Origin: Anaerostipes sp.
GTDB lineage: Bacteria; Bacillota; Clostridia; Lachnospirales; Lachnospiraceae
Assembly (NCBI RefSeq): GCF_018381315.1
Contig: NZ_JAGZSD010000038.1
Span: 1 to 5,190 of the forward strand
Length of the DNA stretch: 5,190 nt
Direction of reading: 5' to 3'
Notes under the pieces: model-generated
Told to the model about the DNA's origin: nothing
The model's database searches: none
What the model saw: the letters and a program-made list of their open reading frames with translations, nothing else
In this document: positions 1 through 5,190 of the stretch, piece after piece
Layout of the letters: each line of letters starts with the position of its first letter
Position numbering within the stretch: position 1 is the stretch's first letter
Made by a program: the position numbers and the translations under genes

Positions 1-764
1 TGCAGCGCTGTGTCATGGATGGAATGAAAGACTTTGTGCTGGTATATCAGCCGCTTGTCAGTGCAGACGGACTGAAACTGACAGGGGCGGAGGCTCTTCT
101 CCGGTGGTCCTGTCCGAGTGCAGGACCTATTGGACCTGCTCAGTTTATTCCGCTTCTTGAAAATAGCGGGCTGATTATACAGGCAGGCAAATGGATTCTG
201 GATCAGGCCTTCCGCACATGCAGACGCTGGCTGGCAAACTGTCCGGATTTTATCATGCATATTAATGTTTCTTATCTTCAGTTTATAGATAAGGAGTTTG
301 TTCCACTGATTGAACAGCTGTTGGAAACATACAGTTTAGATGCCGGACATATTGTACTGGAGCTTACCGAAAGTTACTTTGTTACAGATATGCCTGCACT
401 GCAGGAGACTTTTCAAAGGCTTCGGGAACTGAAGATCCGGATTGCCATGGATGACTTTGGAACAGGTTATTCATCCCTGGGTATGCTGTCTCAGACACCT
501 GCGGATATTGTGAAGATCGACAGGGTATTTATTTCCTTTATCAATGATGCAGAGCATGTGTTTAATCATTCTTTTATCGGAGCAGTGATAAAGCTCTGCC
601 ATAGTGTGGGGATTTCTGTCTGTGTAGAAGGAGTGGAATATATTGATGAGCTGGAGGCAGTATGTTCTCTGGATGCCGACAGTATTCAGGGATTTTATAT
701 TTCCAGGCCGATTCCGGCGGAGCAGTTTGAGGAAAAGTATTGGAAGATCAGCGGGAGGAATTAA
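1..764 (+). CDS. EAL-domain c-di-GMP phosphodiesterase, C-terminal part (gene cut by the window's left edge)
   Basis: The EAL domain hydrolyses the second messenger c-di-GMP to linear pGpG in the cytoplasm. Numbering from the Met codon at 15, the family's key residues are all present: E26 in EALLRW, N84 in INVS, E116 in LELTES, D146-D147 in DDFGTGYSSL, K167 in KID, E205 in VEGVE and Q225 in QGF. The domain therefore looks catalytically competent. The frame is open back to base 3 (codons for Gln-Arg-Cys-Val precede that Met) and no ribosome binding site precedes base 15. The domain's first strand (VLVYQPL) starts almost at once, so the true start is upstream and only the C-terminal domain is seen. 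EAL domains of this type often follow GGDEF, PAS or other sensor domains, but what lies upstream here is unknown. The stop codon is one base before the next gene, a diguanylate cyclase, so the two are probably one operon. Confidence is high for the domain and low for full-length architecture. Confidence 0.95.
   Translation, partial: QRCVMDGMKDFVLVYQPLVSADGLKLTGAEALLRWSCPSAGPIGPAQFIPLLENSGLIIQAGKWILDQAFRTCRRWLANCPDFIMHINVSYLQFIDKEFVPLIEQLLETYSLDAGHIVLELTESYFVTDMPALQETFQRLRELKIRIAMDDFGTGYSSLGMLSQTPADIVKIDRVFISFINDAEHVFNHSFIGAVIKLCHSVGISVCVEGVEYIDELEAVCSLDADSIQGFYISRPIPAEQFEEKYWKISGRN
753..759 (+). promoter_or_regulatory. Ribosome binding site for the GGDEF gene
   Basis: GGGAGGA lies six bases before the ATG at 766, inside the last codons of the EAL gene. 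It fixes the GGDEF start at 766. The in-frame ATG at 643 is deep inside the EAL coding region and has no comparable site. Confidence 0.85.
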
Positions 765-765
765 T

Positions 766-1812
766 ATGACAAAATCTGACCGTACAGAAGAGCGATATGT
801 CAAACACATATACAAGCAGATCATTTTATTGGCACTCCTGGCACATCTTTCTTATGTTGTGATATTTGCAGTTACAGGCATTGTGGAACTGGCTGTCTAT
901 AATGCAGCCAGTGTCTGTTTTTACTGTGTCATGGGGATTATTACAGAAAGAGGGTATTACCGGGCCGCAGTGGCTTCTATCCATTTGGAAGTATGTTTAT
1001 TTGTGATTGTGTCTACAGTGGCTGCAGGATGGGAGATCGGAACCCCGGCATATTTGATGGCTATGATATCTCTGACTTATTTTTGTCCGTTTAAGCATAA
1101 ACAAATCCCGTATTTATTTGCCGGTCTGGAAATCTTCGTGTTTCTTGCGCTTAAACTTTATACGAGTTTTGTGTGTCCGGGATTGTCTGCGGTAGATGAT
1201 TCTTGGACGGTTTGGATCTCAGTCTACAGTTTTTGTGCCTGTTTTACCATTATTTTATATGCAGCTGTTTCCTCCAAGCTTTCCGCAGCTGTCAGCCGTC
1301 AGGAACTTCAGGACGAAAACCGCAGCCTGACGACTATTGCAAATTATGACCAGCTTACAGGGCTTTTGAGCCGTTATGCCTTTCTGGAAAGAATGAAAAA
1401 GAATAGTAAAACATCTTCGATCCTGGCTCTGAGCGACATTGATGATTTTAAACTTGTCAACGATACATGGGGACATTCCTGCGGAGACAGGATTCTCAGC
1501 GAGGCGGCGGAATTCGTGCGTTCTTTCCTCGGCAGAGAAGCAGAAGTATGCCGATGGGGAGGAGAAGAATTTGTCTATCTCTTTCAGGATATGTCCATGG
1601 AACAGGTTCTTGAAAAGCTTCAGCAGCTGTGTGAAGCTGTAGCCGAGCATTCCTTCTGCCATGATGAAAATAATTTACACATTACGATGACTTTTGGGGT
1701 CAGTCTGGTGGAGGAAGGAGTTTCTCCGGAGGAGGCCATTGCTCTGGCTGACAGCCAGATGTATCACGGAAAAGCCTGCGGAAAAAACTGTGTTGTCTGC
1801 GGGAAACCCTGA
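766..1812 (+). CDS. Membrane-bound GGDEF diguanylate cyclase with a six-helix N-terminal domain
   Basis: This 348-residue protein probably makes c-di-GMP from two GTP at the inner face of the membrane. Residues about 18-170 are hydrophobic and read as six membrane helices (roughly 18-40, 41-59, 67-87, 93-107, 115-135, 148-170). They resemble a MASE-type sensor, but I cannot assign a named family. A short polar linker (171-190) leads to the GGDEF domain: DQLTGL (195-200), DIDDFKLVND (224-233, with metal ligand D224), GH (236-237), the active-site GGEEF (265-269) and the closing AD...MYHGK region (328-336). All catalytic signatures are intact. The usual RxxD product-inhibition site, seven to four residues before the Arg of RWGGEEF, is absent: those positions read Gly-Arg-Glu-Ala. 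The protein is rich in cysteine, including C338, C342 and C345 near the C-terminus. The start at 766 rests on GGGAGGA at 753-759. It is translationally close-coupled to the upstream EAL gene, giving an opposing enzyme pair. Confidence 0.95.
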   Translation: MTKSDRTEERYVKHIYKQIILLALLAHLSYVVIFAVTGIVELAVYNAASVCFYCVMGIITERGYYRAAVASIHLEVCLFVIVSTVAAGWEIGTPAYLMAMISLTYFCPFKHKQIPYLFAGLEIFVFLALKLYTSFVCPGLSAVDDSWTVWISVYSFCACFTIILYAAVSSKLSAAVSRQELQDENRSLTTIANYDQLTGLLSRYAFLERMKKNSKTSSILALSDIDDFKLVNDTWGHSCGDRILSEAAEFVRSFLGREAEVCRWGGEEFVYLFQDMSMEQVLEKLQQLCEAVAEHSFCHDENNLHITMTFGVSLVEEGVSPEEAIALADSQMYHGKACGKNCVVCGKP

Positions 1813-1857
1813 GATCGTGTTATATTTTCTTCTTCTTTATCATATAGTATCAATTGA

Positions 1858-1962
1858 ATGAGTTTTTCACCCATGCTTCCGGTTTGTCTCAGAATCATAA
1901 GTTTTGCTGACCATCAGCAAAGCCTTTCCGGAGCCGACTGGTGAAAGCGGAGAAAAACTCAT
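1858..1962 (-). repeat. Palindromic repeat R1, REP/MITE-like, with 14-bp inverted ends
   Basis: A 105-bp intergenic element bounded by inverted ends: 1858-1871 (ATGAGTTTTTCACC) and the complement of 1949-1962 (ATGAGTTTTTCTCC), matching at 13 of 14 bases. Its right-hand core, 1897-1962, read on the - strand, aligns with 5092-5160. Of the first 41 bases, 37 are identical; the remainder matches weakly but ends in a shared AAAACTTAT. The core's own inner end is ATAAGTTTT at 1897. No flanking target-site duplication is visible. The orientation is set to - so that it matches the second copy on +. It could be a REP-like palindrome, a small non-autonomous element, or a transcript-end structure for the GGDEF operon. 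The sequence alone does not decide. Confidence 0.6.
1901..1923. repeat. Strong hairpin inside repeat R1
   Basis: GTTTTGCTGA (1901-1910) pairs with TCAGCAAAGC (1914-1923) around a three-base CCA loop. It is a 10-bp stem with one G-T wobble. It is not followed by a proper T-tract on the + strand (AGCC is avoided, CTTTCC follows), so it is a poor intrinsic terminator by itself. The sequence TCAGCAAAAC from its - strand also occurs immediately before the second repeat copy (5082-5091). Confidence 0.6.
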
Positions 1963-1987
1963 ACCCACAGGGCACACCGTATTTTAT

Positions 1988-2015
1988 ATCCTTCGGATGA
2001 GCGTGCCTGCGCACG
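1988..2015 (+). other. Two small hairpins in the leader of the carboxypeptidase gene
   Basis: ATCC-TTC-GGAT (1988-1998) and CGTGC-CTGC-GCACG (2002-2015) are adjacent perfect short stems 20-60 bases before the ribosome binding site at 2035-2040. They could shape the mRNA leader, or be the outer part of the repeat that precedes them. No T-tract follows and no known riboswitch is recognised. I saw no convincing promoter in this 238-bp gap. Confidence 0.35.
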
Positions 2016-2034
2016 ATAAAGTATACTTGGCTTG

Positions 2035-2040
2035 AAGGAG
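2035..2040 (+). promoter_or_regulatory. Ribosome binding site for the D,D-carboxypeptidase gene
   Basis: AAGGAG ends ten bases before the ATG at 2051. It ends only one base before the in-frame GTG at 2042, which is too close for initiation. The ATG at 2051 is therefore the better start. Confidence 0.8.
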
Positions 2041-2050
2041 AGTGAAAAGA

Positions 2051-3199
2051 ATGAAGAAGATATTCTGTGTTATATGGTCTCTGTTTTTTTGTCTGCAGCT
2101 CGGGTTTCACACCGTCCGAGCGGACGATAATTTAAAACTTTATGCAAAGGCGGCCATTTTGATGGATGCAGGAAGCGGACGAGTTATGTTTGAGAAATCA
2201 GGCAAGACCAAGATGCCGAATGCGAGTACTACAAAGATTTTAACCTGTCTGTATATTATCAAGCACTGCAATCTGGAAGAAGAAGCAACGGTATCTAAAA
2301 ATGCTGCAGCCCAGCCGCAGGTACACCTGGGAGCCAGAGCCGGAGAAAAGTATAAGGTCAAAGATCTTCTCTACGGGCTGATGCTGGAATCCTACAATGA
2401 CTGTGCTGTAATCTTAGCGGAACATGCGGCGGGTTCGACAGAAAACTTTGCAAAAAAGCTTAATGCAGAGGCAAAAAGCTACGGGGCTAAATCCACTCAT
2501 TTTGTCACACCCAACGGACTGGACCGCACGGATAAAAACGGAATTCATTCAACGACAGCATATGATCTGGCATTGATTATGAAGCAGTGCATTAAAAATA
2601 ATACGTTTTTGGAAATTACAAGAGCCAAAAGCCATTCTTTTCATGATGTTTCCGGAAAACGGAACTTTACCTGCAATAATCATAATGCATTGCTGTCCAT
2701 GATGGACGGTGCAGTTTCCGGGAAGACGGGATTTACTTCCAAAGCCGGATATTGCTATGTAGGTGCCGTCAAGAAAAACGGAATGACCATGATCGCAGTG
2801 GTGCTGGCCTGCGGCTGGCCTCCGCATAAGACTTATAAATGGTCTGATGTCAGGACACTGGTGGATTACGGCGCAAAAAATTATTCTTACCAGAAGGTGA
2901 TTCCGGATTACAGTAAATTAGAGGATTTGTATGTAAACGGGGGACTGGAGCACAAAGTTTCCATCGAAGCAAAAGGTGAGGGAATGACCGTGCTGCTGAA
3001 AAAGGGTGAAACAGTGGATATCAAGTGCCAGATTCCCAAAAGCCTTGACGCACCGGTAAAGAAGGAACAAGTCGGAAAGATTGCTTACATGCTGAATGGA
3101 AAGGTAATCCGTGAGGAGCCGGTTTTTACAAAAAATTCTATAGACAAAAAGGATTACTGGTGGTATCTCGGAAAGACTTTGGATGAGTTCTGCCTGTAG
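2051..3199 (+). CDS. Secreted D-alanyl-D-alanine carboxypeptidase (S11 family, low-molecular-weight penicillin-binding protein)
   Basis: This 382-residue enzyme removes the terminal D-Ala from peptidoglycan pentapeptides outside the membrane, limiting cross-linking. An N-terminal signal peptide (two Lys, then a hydrophobic run at about 4-19) has a likely signal peptidase I site after VRA, at A24/D25. The three penicillin-binding signatures are in order: the SxxK nucleophile motif STTK (59-62, S59 catalytic), SYN (114-116) and KTG (225-227). Residues about 285-360 fit the beta-rich C-terminal domain that follows the catalytic domain in PBP5/DacF-type proteins. The end is a short tail with an aromatic YWWYL stretch (369-373) rather than a clear transmembrane helix. 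It might sit at the membrane surface, as PBP5 tails do, but that is inferred. The gene stands alone between a repeat-bearing gap and its own terminator. I cannot tell a vegetative DacA role from a sporulation DacF role, so no symbol is given. Confidence 0.95.
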   Translation: MKKIFCVIWSLFFCLQLGFHTVRADDNLKLYAKAAILMDAGSGRVMFEKSGKTKMPNASTTKILTCLYIIKHCNLEEEATVSKNAAAQPQVHLGARAGEKYKVKDLLYGLMLESYNDCAVILAEHAAGSTENFAKKLNAEAKSYGAKSTHFVTPNGLDRTDKNGIHSTTAYDLALIMKQCIKNNTFLEITRAKSHSFHDVSGKRNFTCNNHNALLSMMDGAVSGKTGFTSKAGYCYVGAVKKNGMTMIAVVLACGWPPHKTYKWSDVRTLVDYGAKNYSYQKVIPDYSKLEDLYVNGGLEHKVSIEAKGEGMTVLLKKGETVDIKCQIPKSLDAPVKKEQVGKIAYMLNGKVIREEPVFTKNSIDKKDYWWYLGKTLDEFCL

Positions 3200-3213
3200 G
3201 AAATATGGGAAAG

Positions 3214-3252
3214 AAAAAGGTTGTTGAGAATCTGAATCAACTGCCTTTTTTT
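3214..3252 (+). terminator. Rho-independent terminator after the D,D-carboxypeptidase gene
   Basis: AAAAAGGTTGTTGA (3214-3227) pairs with TCAACTGCCTTTTT (3237-3250) across a nine-base loop. The 14-bp stem has one T-T mismatch and one G-T wobble, and the T run continues to 3252 (seven T). It starts 15 bases after the stop codon. The A-run matching the T-run makes it potentially active on the - strand too, but no - strand gene needs it. Confidence 0.9.
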
Positions 3253-3265
3253 CTAAAGTAAAATA

Positions 3266-3274
3266 TGGTAAGAT
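3266..3274 (+). promoter_or_regulatory. Possible extended -10 promoter for the ArsC-family/aminopeptidase unit
   Basis: TGG-TAAGAT (3266-3274) fits the extended -10 form TGn-TATAAT with one mismatch in the hexamer. It lies in the right place, between the terminator and the gene start at 3311, predicting a transcript start near 3281. The -35 position (about 3246-3251) is only the terminator's T-run and does not resemble TTGACA, so the call is tentative. Confidence 0.35.
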
Positions 3275-3295
3275 AACCGGAGAATGAACAAAACG

Positions 3296-3302
3296 AAAGG
3301 AG
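3296..3302 (+). promoter_or_regulatory. Ribosome binding site for the ArsC-family gene
   Basis: AAAGGAG ends eight bases before the ATG at 3311. An in-frame ATG at 3284 lies upstream of this site and would add nine residues ahead of the strand that opens the family fold, so 3311 is preferred. Confidence 0.85.
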
Positions 3303-3310
3303 AACAGAAT

Positions 3311-3661
3311 ATGTTATTTATAGAGTATCCAAAATGTACAACCTGCAGAAAGGCTAAAAAGTGGCTGGATGAGCACCAGATTTCTTATGAGGACCGCCAC
3401 ATTGTGGAAGACAATCCTAAAGCAGAAGAATTAAAAGAATGGATTGCAAAGAGCGGTTACCCAATCAAACGCTTTTTTAATACAAGCGGCATGAAATACC
3501 GGGATTTAGGTCTGAAGGACAAGCTGCCGCAGATGAGCGAGGAAGAACAGATCGAACTCCTGTCTACGGACGGAATGCTTGTAAAGCGCCCGTTAGTGAT
3601 TGGGGACGATTTTGTACTTGTGGGATTTAAAGAAGAGCAATGGGGAAATACTATCAAATAA
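3311..3661 (+). CDS. ArsC/Spx-family thioredoxin-fold protein (arsenate-reductase-like, YusI type)
   Basis: This 116-residue cytosolic protein spans the whole ArsC/Spx/YffB family domain. It opens with a beta strand and the redox motif CTTC (C9-x-x-C12) in YPKCTTCRKAKKWL; C9 aligns with the catalytic cysteine of glutaredoxin-linked ArsC. The conserved Arg-Pro of the family is R93-P94 in KRPL, followed by the VGF strand (104-106). The motifs FFNTSGMKYR (55-64) and MSEEEQIELL (75-84) match the subgroup usually annotated as arsenate reductase family protein rather than true Spx, whose central region differs. A real arsenate-reducing role is unproven, and no arsenic genes (efflux pump or ArsR regulator) are nearby. 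A thiol-disulfide or regulatory role is as plausible. The gene follows a terminator and a possible promoter, and the aminopeptidase gene begins 29 bases after its stop, so the two are probably co-transcribed. Confidence 0.88.
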   Translation: MLFIEYPKCTTCRKAKKWLDEHQISYEDRHIVEDNPKAEELKEWIAKSGYPIKRFFNTSGMKYRDLGLKDKLPQMSEEEQIELLSTDGMLVKRPLVIGDDFVLVGFKEEQWGNTIK

Positions 3662-3674
3662 AAAGTACTTTGAC

Positions 3675-3682
3675 AGAAAGGA
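3675..3682 (+). promoter_or_regulatory. Ribosome binding site for the aminopeptidase gene
   Basis: AGAAAGGA ends eight bases before the ATG at 3691, within the 29-bp gap. It supports 3691 over the in-frame ATG at 3640, which lies inside the end of the preceding gene and would add 17 residues. Confidence 0.85.
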
Positions 3683-3690
3683 TCTTGTTT

Positions 3691-5070
3691 ATGGAACGTA
3701 AAAATACATGGCTTTCTTATACAGAAGAGGATATAAAAAGACTGGAATCACTGGCTTCTGATTACAAAGAGTATCTGACAGGCGGAAAAACTGAGAGAGA
3801 ATGCGTAAAAGAATCTGTTAAACTGGCCCAGAGAGCGGGTTATCAGGATTTAGAGCATTTTATAGCAGAGAAGAAGTCATTAAAGCCAGGGGATAAGATT
3901 TACAGGACATGGATGGACAAAACCATTGTTTTGTTCCAGATTGGCCAAAAACCGATGGAAGAAGGCATTAATATTCTGGGGGCACACATTGATTCCCCGA
4001 GAATGGATTTAAAGCAAAATCCATTGTATGAAGATACAGAAATGGCCCTTTTAGATACCCATTATTATGGAGGCGTCAAAAAATATCAATGGGTAACCCT
4101 GCCATTGGCTCTGCATGGTGTTGTGGTAAAAAAGGACGGAACTACGATAGAGATCAGCATTGGGGAGAAAGATACTGACCCGGTAGTGGGAGTTACAGAT
4201 CTTTTGATCCATTTATCCGGCCAGCAGCTGGAGAAAAAAGCGAAGGTCGTCATTGAAGGTGAAGATTTAAATGTTTTGATCGGAAGCCGTCCTGCAAAGG
4301 ATGAAGAAAAGGATGCTGTAAAAAAAGAGATGCTTGCAATCTTTCAAGACCAGTATGGAATTGAGGAAGAAGATTTCTTATCTGCAGAAATCGAGGTTGT
4401 TCCTGCCGGACCGGCAAGAGATTTCGGACTGGACCGCAGCATGATCATGTCTTACGGACAGGATGACAGGGTCTGTGCCTATACCTCTCTTGTGGCAATG
4501 CTGAACGTAGAGGATGCAGAAAGGACAACCTGCTGTATTCTTGTGGACAAAGAAGAAATCGGAAGTGTAGGGGCAACCGGCATGCATTCCAGATTTTTTG
4601 AGAATACGCTGGCAGAGATTGTAGATTTAACCGGGGAATACAGTGAATTGAAGCTCCGCAGGATACTTCAGAATTCTCATATGCTGTCTTCTGACGTGAG
4701 TGCGGCCTTTGATCCTAATTATCCACAGGTTATGGAAAAGAAAAATGCAGCATATTTCGGAAAAGGGCTGGTATTAAACAAATACACCGGTTCCAGAGGC
4801 AAATCTGGTTCCAATGATGCAAATTCTGAATTTGTGGCAAAACTTAGAAGAATGTTTGATGATAATCAGGTGGCATTTCAGACTGCAGAACTGGGAAAAG
4901 TGGACGAAGGAGGCGGAGGTACTATCGCCTATATTCCGGCAGCTTATGCCATGGATGTCATTGACTGTGGTGTTGCGGTACTGAACATGCACGCACCATG
5001 GGAGATTACGAGCAAATCGGATCTTTATGAAGTGGAAAAAGGCTATGAGGTATTCCTTAGAAACTGCTAA
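3691..5070 (+). CDS. apeA: M18 family zinc aminopeptidase (ApeA type)
   Basis: This 459-residue cytosolic metallopeptidase removes N-terminal residues from peptides. M18 enzymes generally form large tetrahedral dodecamers with two metal ions per active site. The expected ligands are visible in order: H99 in GAHIDSPR (with D101 beside it), D258 or D259 in QDDR as the bridging Asp, the Glu pair E288-E289 in DKEEIGS, D335 in SSDVS, and H434 in LNMHAPWE. The region 357-375 (GKGLVLNKYTG and following) and GGGGT (407-411) are also typical of the family. Length and motifs fit the bacterial ApeA (aminopeptidase 1) branch better than ApeB. The gene appears full length and intact. It is the second gene of a pair with the ArsC-like protein. 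No functional link between them is evident beyond co-transcription, and the palindromic repeat starts 21 bases after its stop. Confidence 0.95.
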   Translation: MERKNTWLSYTEEDIKRLESLASDYKEYLTGGKTERECVKESVKLAQRAGYQDLEHFIAEKKSLKPGDKIYRTWMDKTIVLFQIGQKPMEEGINILGAHIDSPRMDLKQNPLYEDTEMALLDTHYYGGVKKYQWVTLPLALHGVVVKKDGTTIEISIGEKDTDPVVGVTDLLIHLSGQQLEKKAKVVIEGEDLNVLIGSRPAKDEEKDAVKKEMLAIFQDQYGIEEEDFLSAEIEVVPAGPARDFGLDRSMIMSYGQDDRVCAYTSLVAMLNVEDAERTTCCILVDKEEIGSVGATGMHSRFFENTLAEIVDLTGEYSELKLRRILQNSHMLSSDVSAAFDPNYPQVMEKKNAAYFGKGLVLNKYTGSRGKSGSNDANSEFVAKLRRMFDDNQVAFQTAELGKVDEGGGGTIAYIPAAYAMDVIDCGVAVLNMHAPWEITSKSDLYEVEKGYEVFLRNC

Positions 5071-5079
5071 AATGGATGC

Positions 5080-5101
5080 ACTCAGCAAAACATGAGTTTT
5101 T
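5080..5101 (+). terminator. Weak terminator-like hairpin after the aminopeptidase gene
   Basis: ACTCA (5080-5084) pairs with TGAGT (5093-5097) around an eight-base loop, followed by TTTT (5098-5101). The stem is only five base pairs and overlaps the left end of the palindromic repeat, whose longer fold would compete with it. It is a candidate transcript end, not a strong one. Confidence 0.3.
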
Positions 5102-5160
5102 CTCCACTATCTCCAGTCGGCTCTGGAAAGGCCTCCTTCCGACAGTGAAGAAAAACTTAT
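5092..5160 (+). repeat. Palindromic repeat R2, second copy, inverted relative to R1
   Basis: ATGAGTTTTTCTCCACT (5092-5108) pairs with AGTGAAGAAAAACTTAT (5144-5160). The 17-bp stem has one C-A mismatch and one G-T wobble. The 35-base interior can form smaller stems, for example TCCAG (5112-5116) with CTGGA (5123-5127), or GTCGG (5116-5120) with CCGAC (5139-5143). The first 41 bases match the - strand of 1922-1962 at 37 positions, and the far ends share AAAACTTAT. It sits in the gap immediately after a stop codon, a typical place for REP-like palindromes. The last 30 bases of the window (5161-5190) show nothing I can name. Confidence 0.6.
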
Positions 5161-5190
5161 CGCTAAAAGGCATCTGCTGTTTTATGGGTA

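Noticed and set aside
15..17. ATG at 15 as the true start of the EAL protein
   Set aside because: There is no ribosome binding site, the frame is open back to the window edge, and the first strand of the domain begins within a few residues. The protein must start outside the window.
471..824. Other long open frames on the - strand (471-824, 1255-1662, 2140-2361, 2549-2827, 3457-3657, 4378-4587, 4774-5088) and a + frame at 1439-1642
   Set aside because: All lie almost entirely within strong family-matched genes on the + strand, and none shows a recognisable domain. They are shadows of the real frames.
1813..1857. Intrinsic terminator directly after the GGDEF gene
   Set aside because: The stretch is T-rich, but I find no GC-containing stem before a T-run. 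Transcription may end at the palindromic repeat instead, but that is not shown.
1858..1962. Insertion-sequence end or CRISPR repeat
   Set aside because: There is no transposase, no target duplication, and no regularly spaced direct repeats. The copies are inverted and 3 kb apart.
2022..2027. TATACT as a -10 promoter box for the carboxypeptidase gene
   Set aside because: There is no -35 at the right spacing (GAGCGT is there instead), and the transcript would begin at or inside the ribosome binding site at 2035-2040.
1895..2110. 71-residue open frame on the - strand across the gap and the start of the carboxypeptidase gene
   Set aside because: It overlaps the signal peptide coding region in antisense, and its only Met is inside that gene. 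It runs through the palindromic repeat, and in the second copy the same frame carries four amino acid changes in the matched part and an upstream stop.

Overview
The window looks like ordinary chromosomal DNA from a Gram-positive anaerobe of the class Clostridia, most likely Lachnospiraceae. This is inferred from moderately low GC, strong AGGAG-type ribosome binding sites, one-base to short gaps between genes, and the family mix (Cys-rich c-di-GMP enzymes, S11 D-Ala-D-Ala carboxypeptidase, YusI-type ArsC-family protein, ApeA-type M18 aminopeptidase). All five recognised genes are on the + strand. No phage, plasmid, transposase, CRISPR, tRNA or rRNA sequence is visible.

Layout. (1) 1-1812: a c-di-GMP cassette. 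The C-terminal EAL phosphodiesterase domain of a protein cut by the left window edge is followed, after one base, by a six-helix membrane GGDEF diguanylate cyclase. The two genes encode opposing activities and are almost certainly co-transcribed. (2) 1813-2050: a 238-bp gap holding a palindromic repeat (1858-1962) and small hairpins just upstream of the next gene. (3) 2051-3199: a secreted D,D-carboxypeptidase that trims peptidoglycan stem peptides, closed by a clear intrinsic terminator (3214-3252). (4) 3311-5070: a two-gene unit of an ArsC/Spx-family thioredoxin-fold protein and a cytosolic M18 zinc aminopeptidase, 29 bp apart, with a possible extended -10 promoter in front. (5) 5071-5190: a second copy of the same palindromic repeat, in opposite orientation, 21 bp after the aminopeptidase stop.

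The protein-coding genes are conventional, and I see no convincing new multi-gene system. The signal that gene annotation does not explain is the repeat family. Two cores of about 66-69 bp share 37 of 41 bases at one end. They are bounded by ATRAGTTTT-type inverted ends and lie in inverted orientation around the carboxypeptidase-ArsC-aminopeptidase block. All four differences in the well-matched 41 bases fall at third positions of one ATG-initiated frame. This may be a REP/MITE-like element or, less likely, a short peptide gene.

The longest open frame overstates the start of four genes. Ribosome binding sites place the real starts at 766, 2051, 3311 and 3691.
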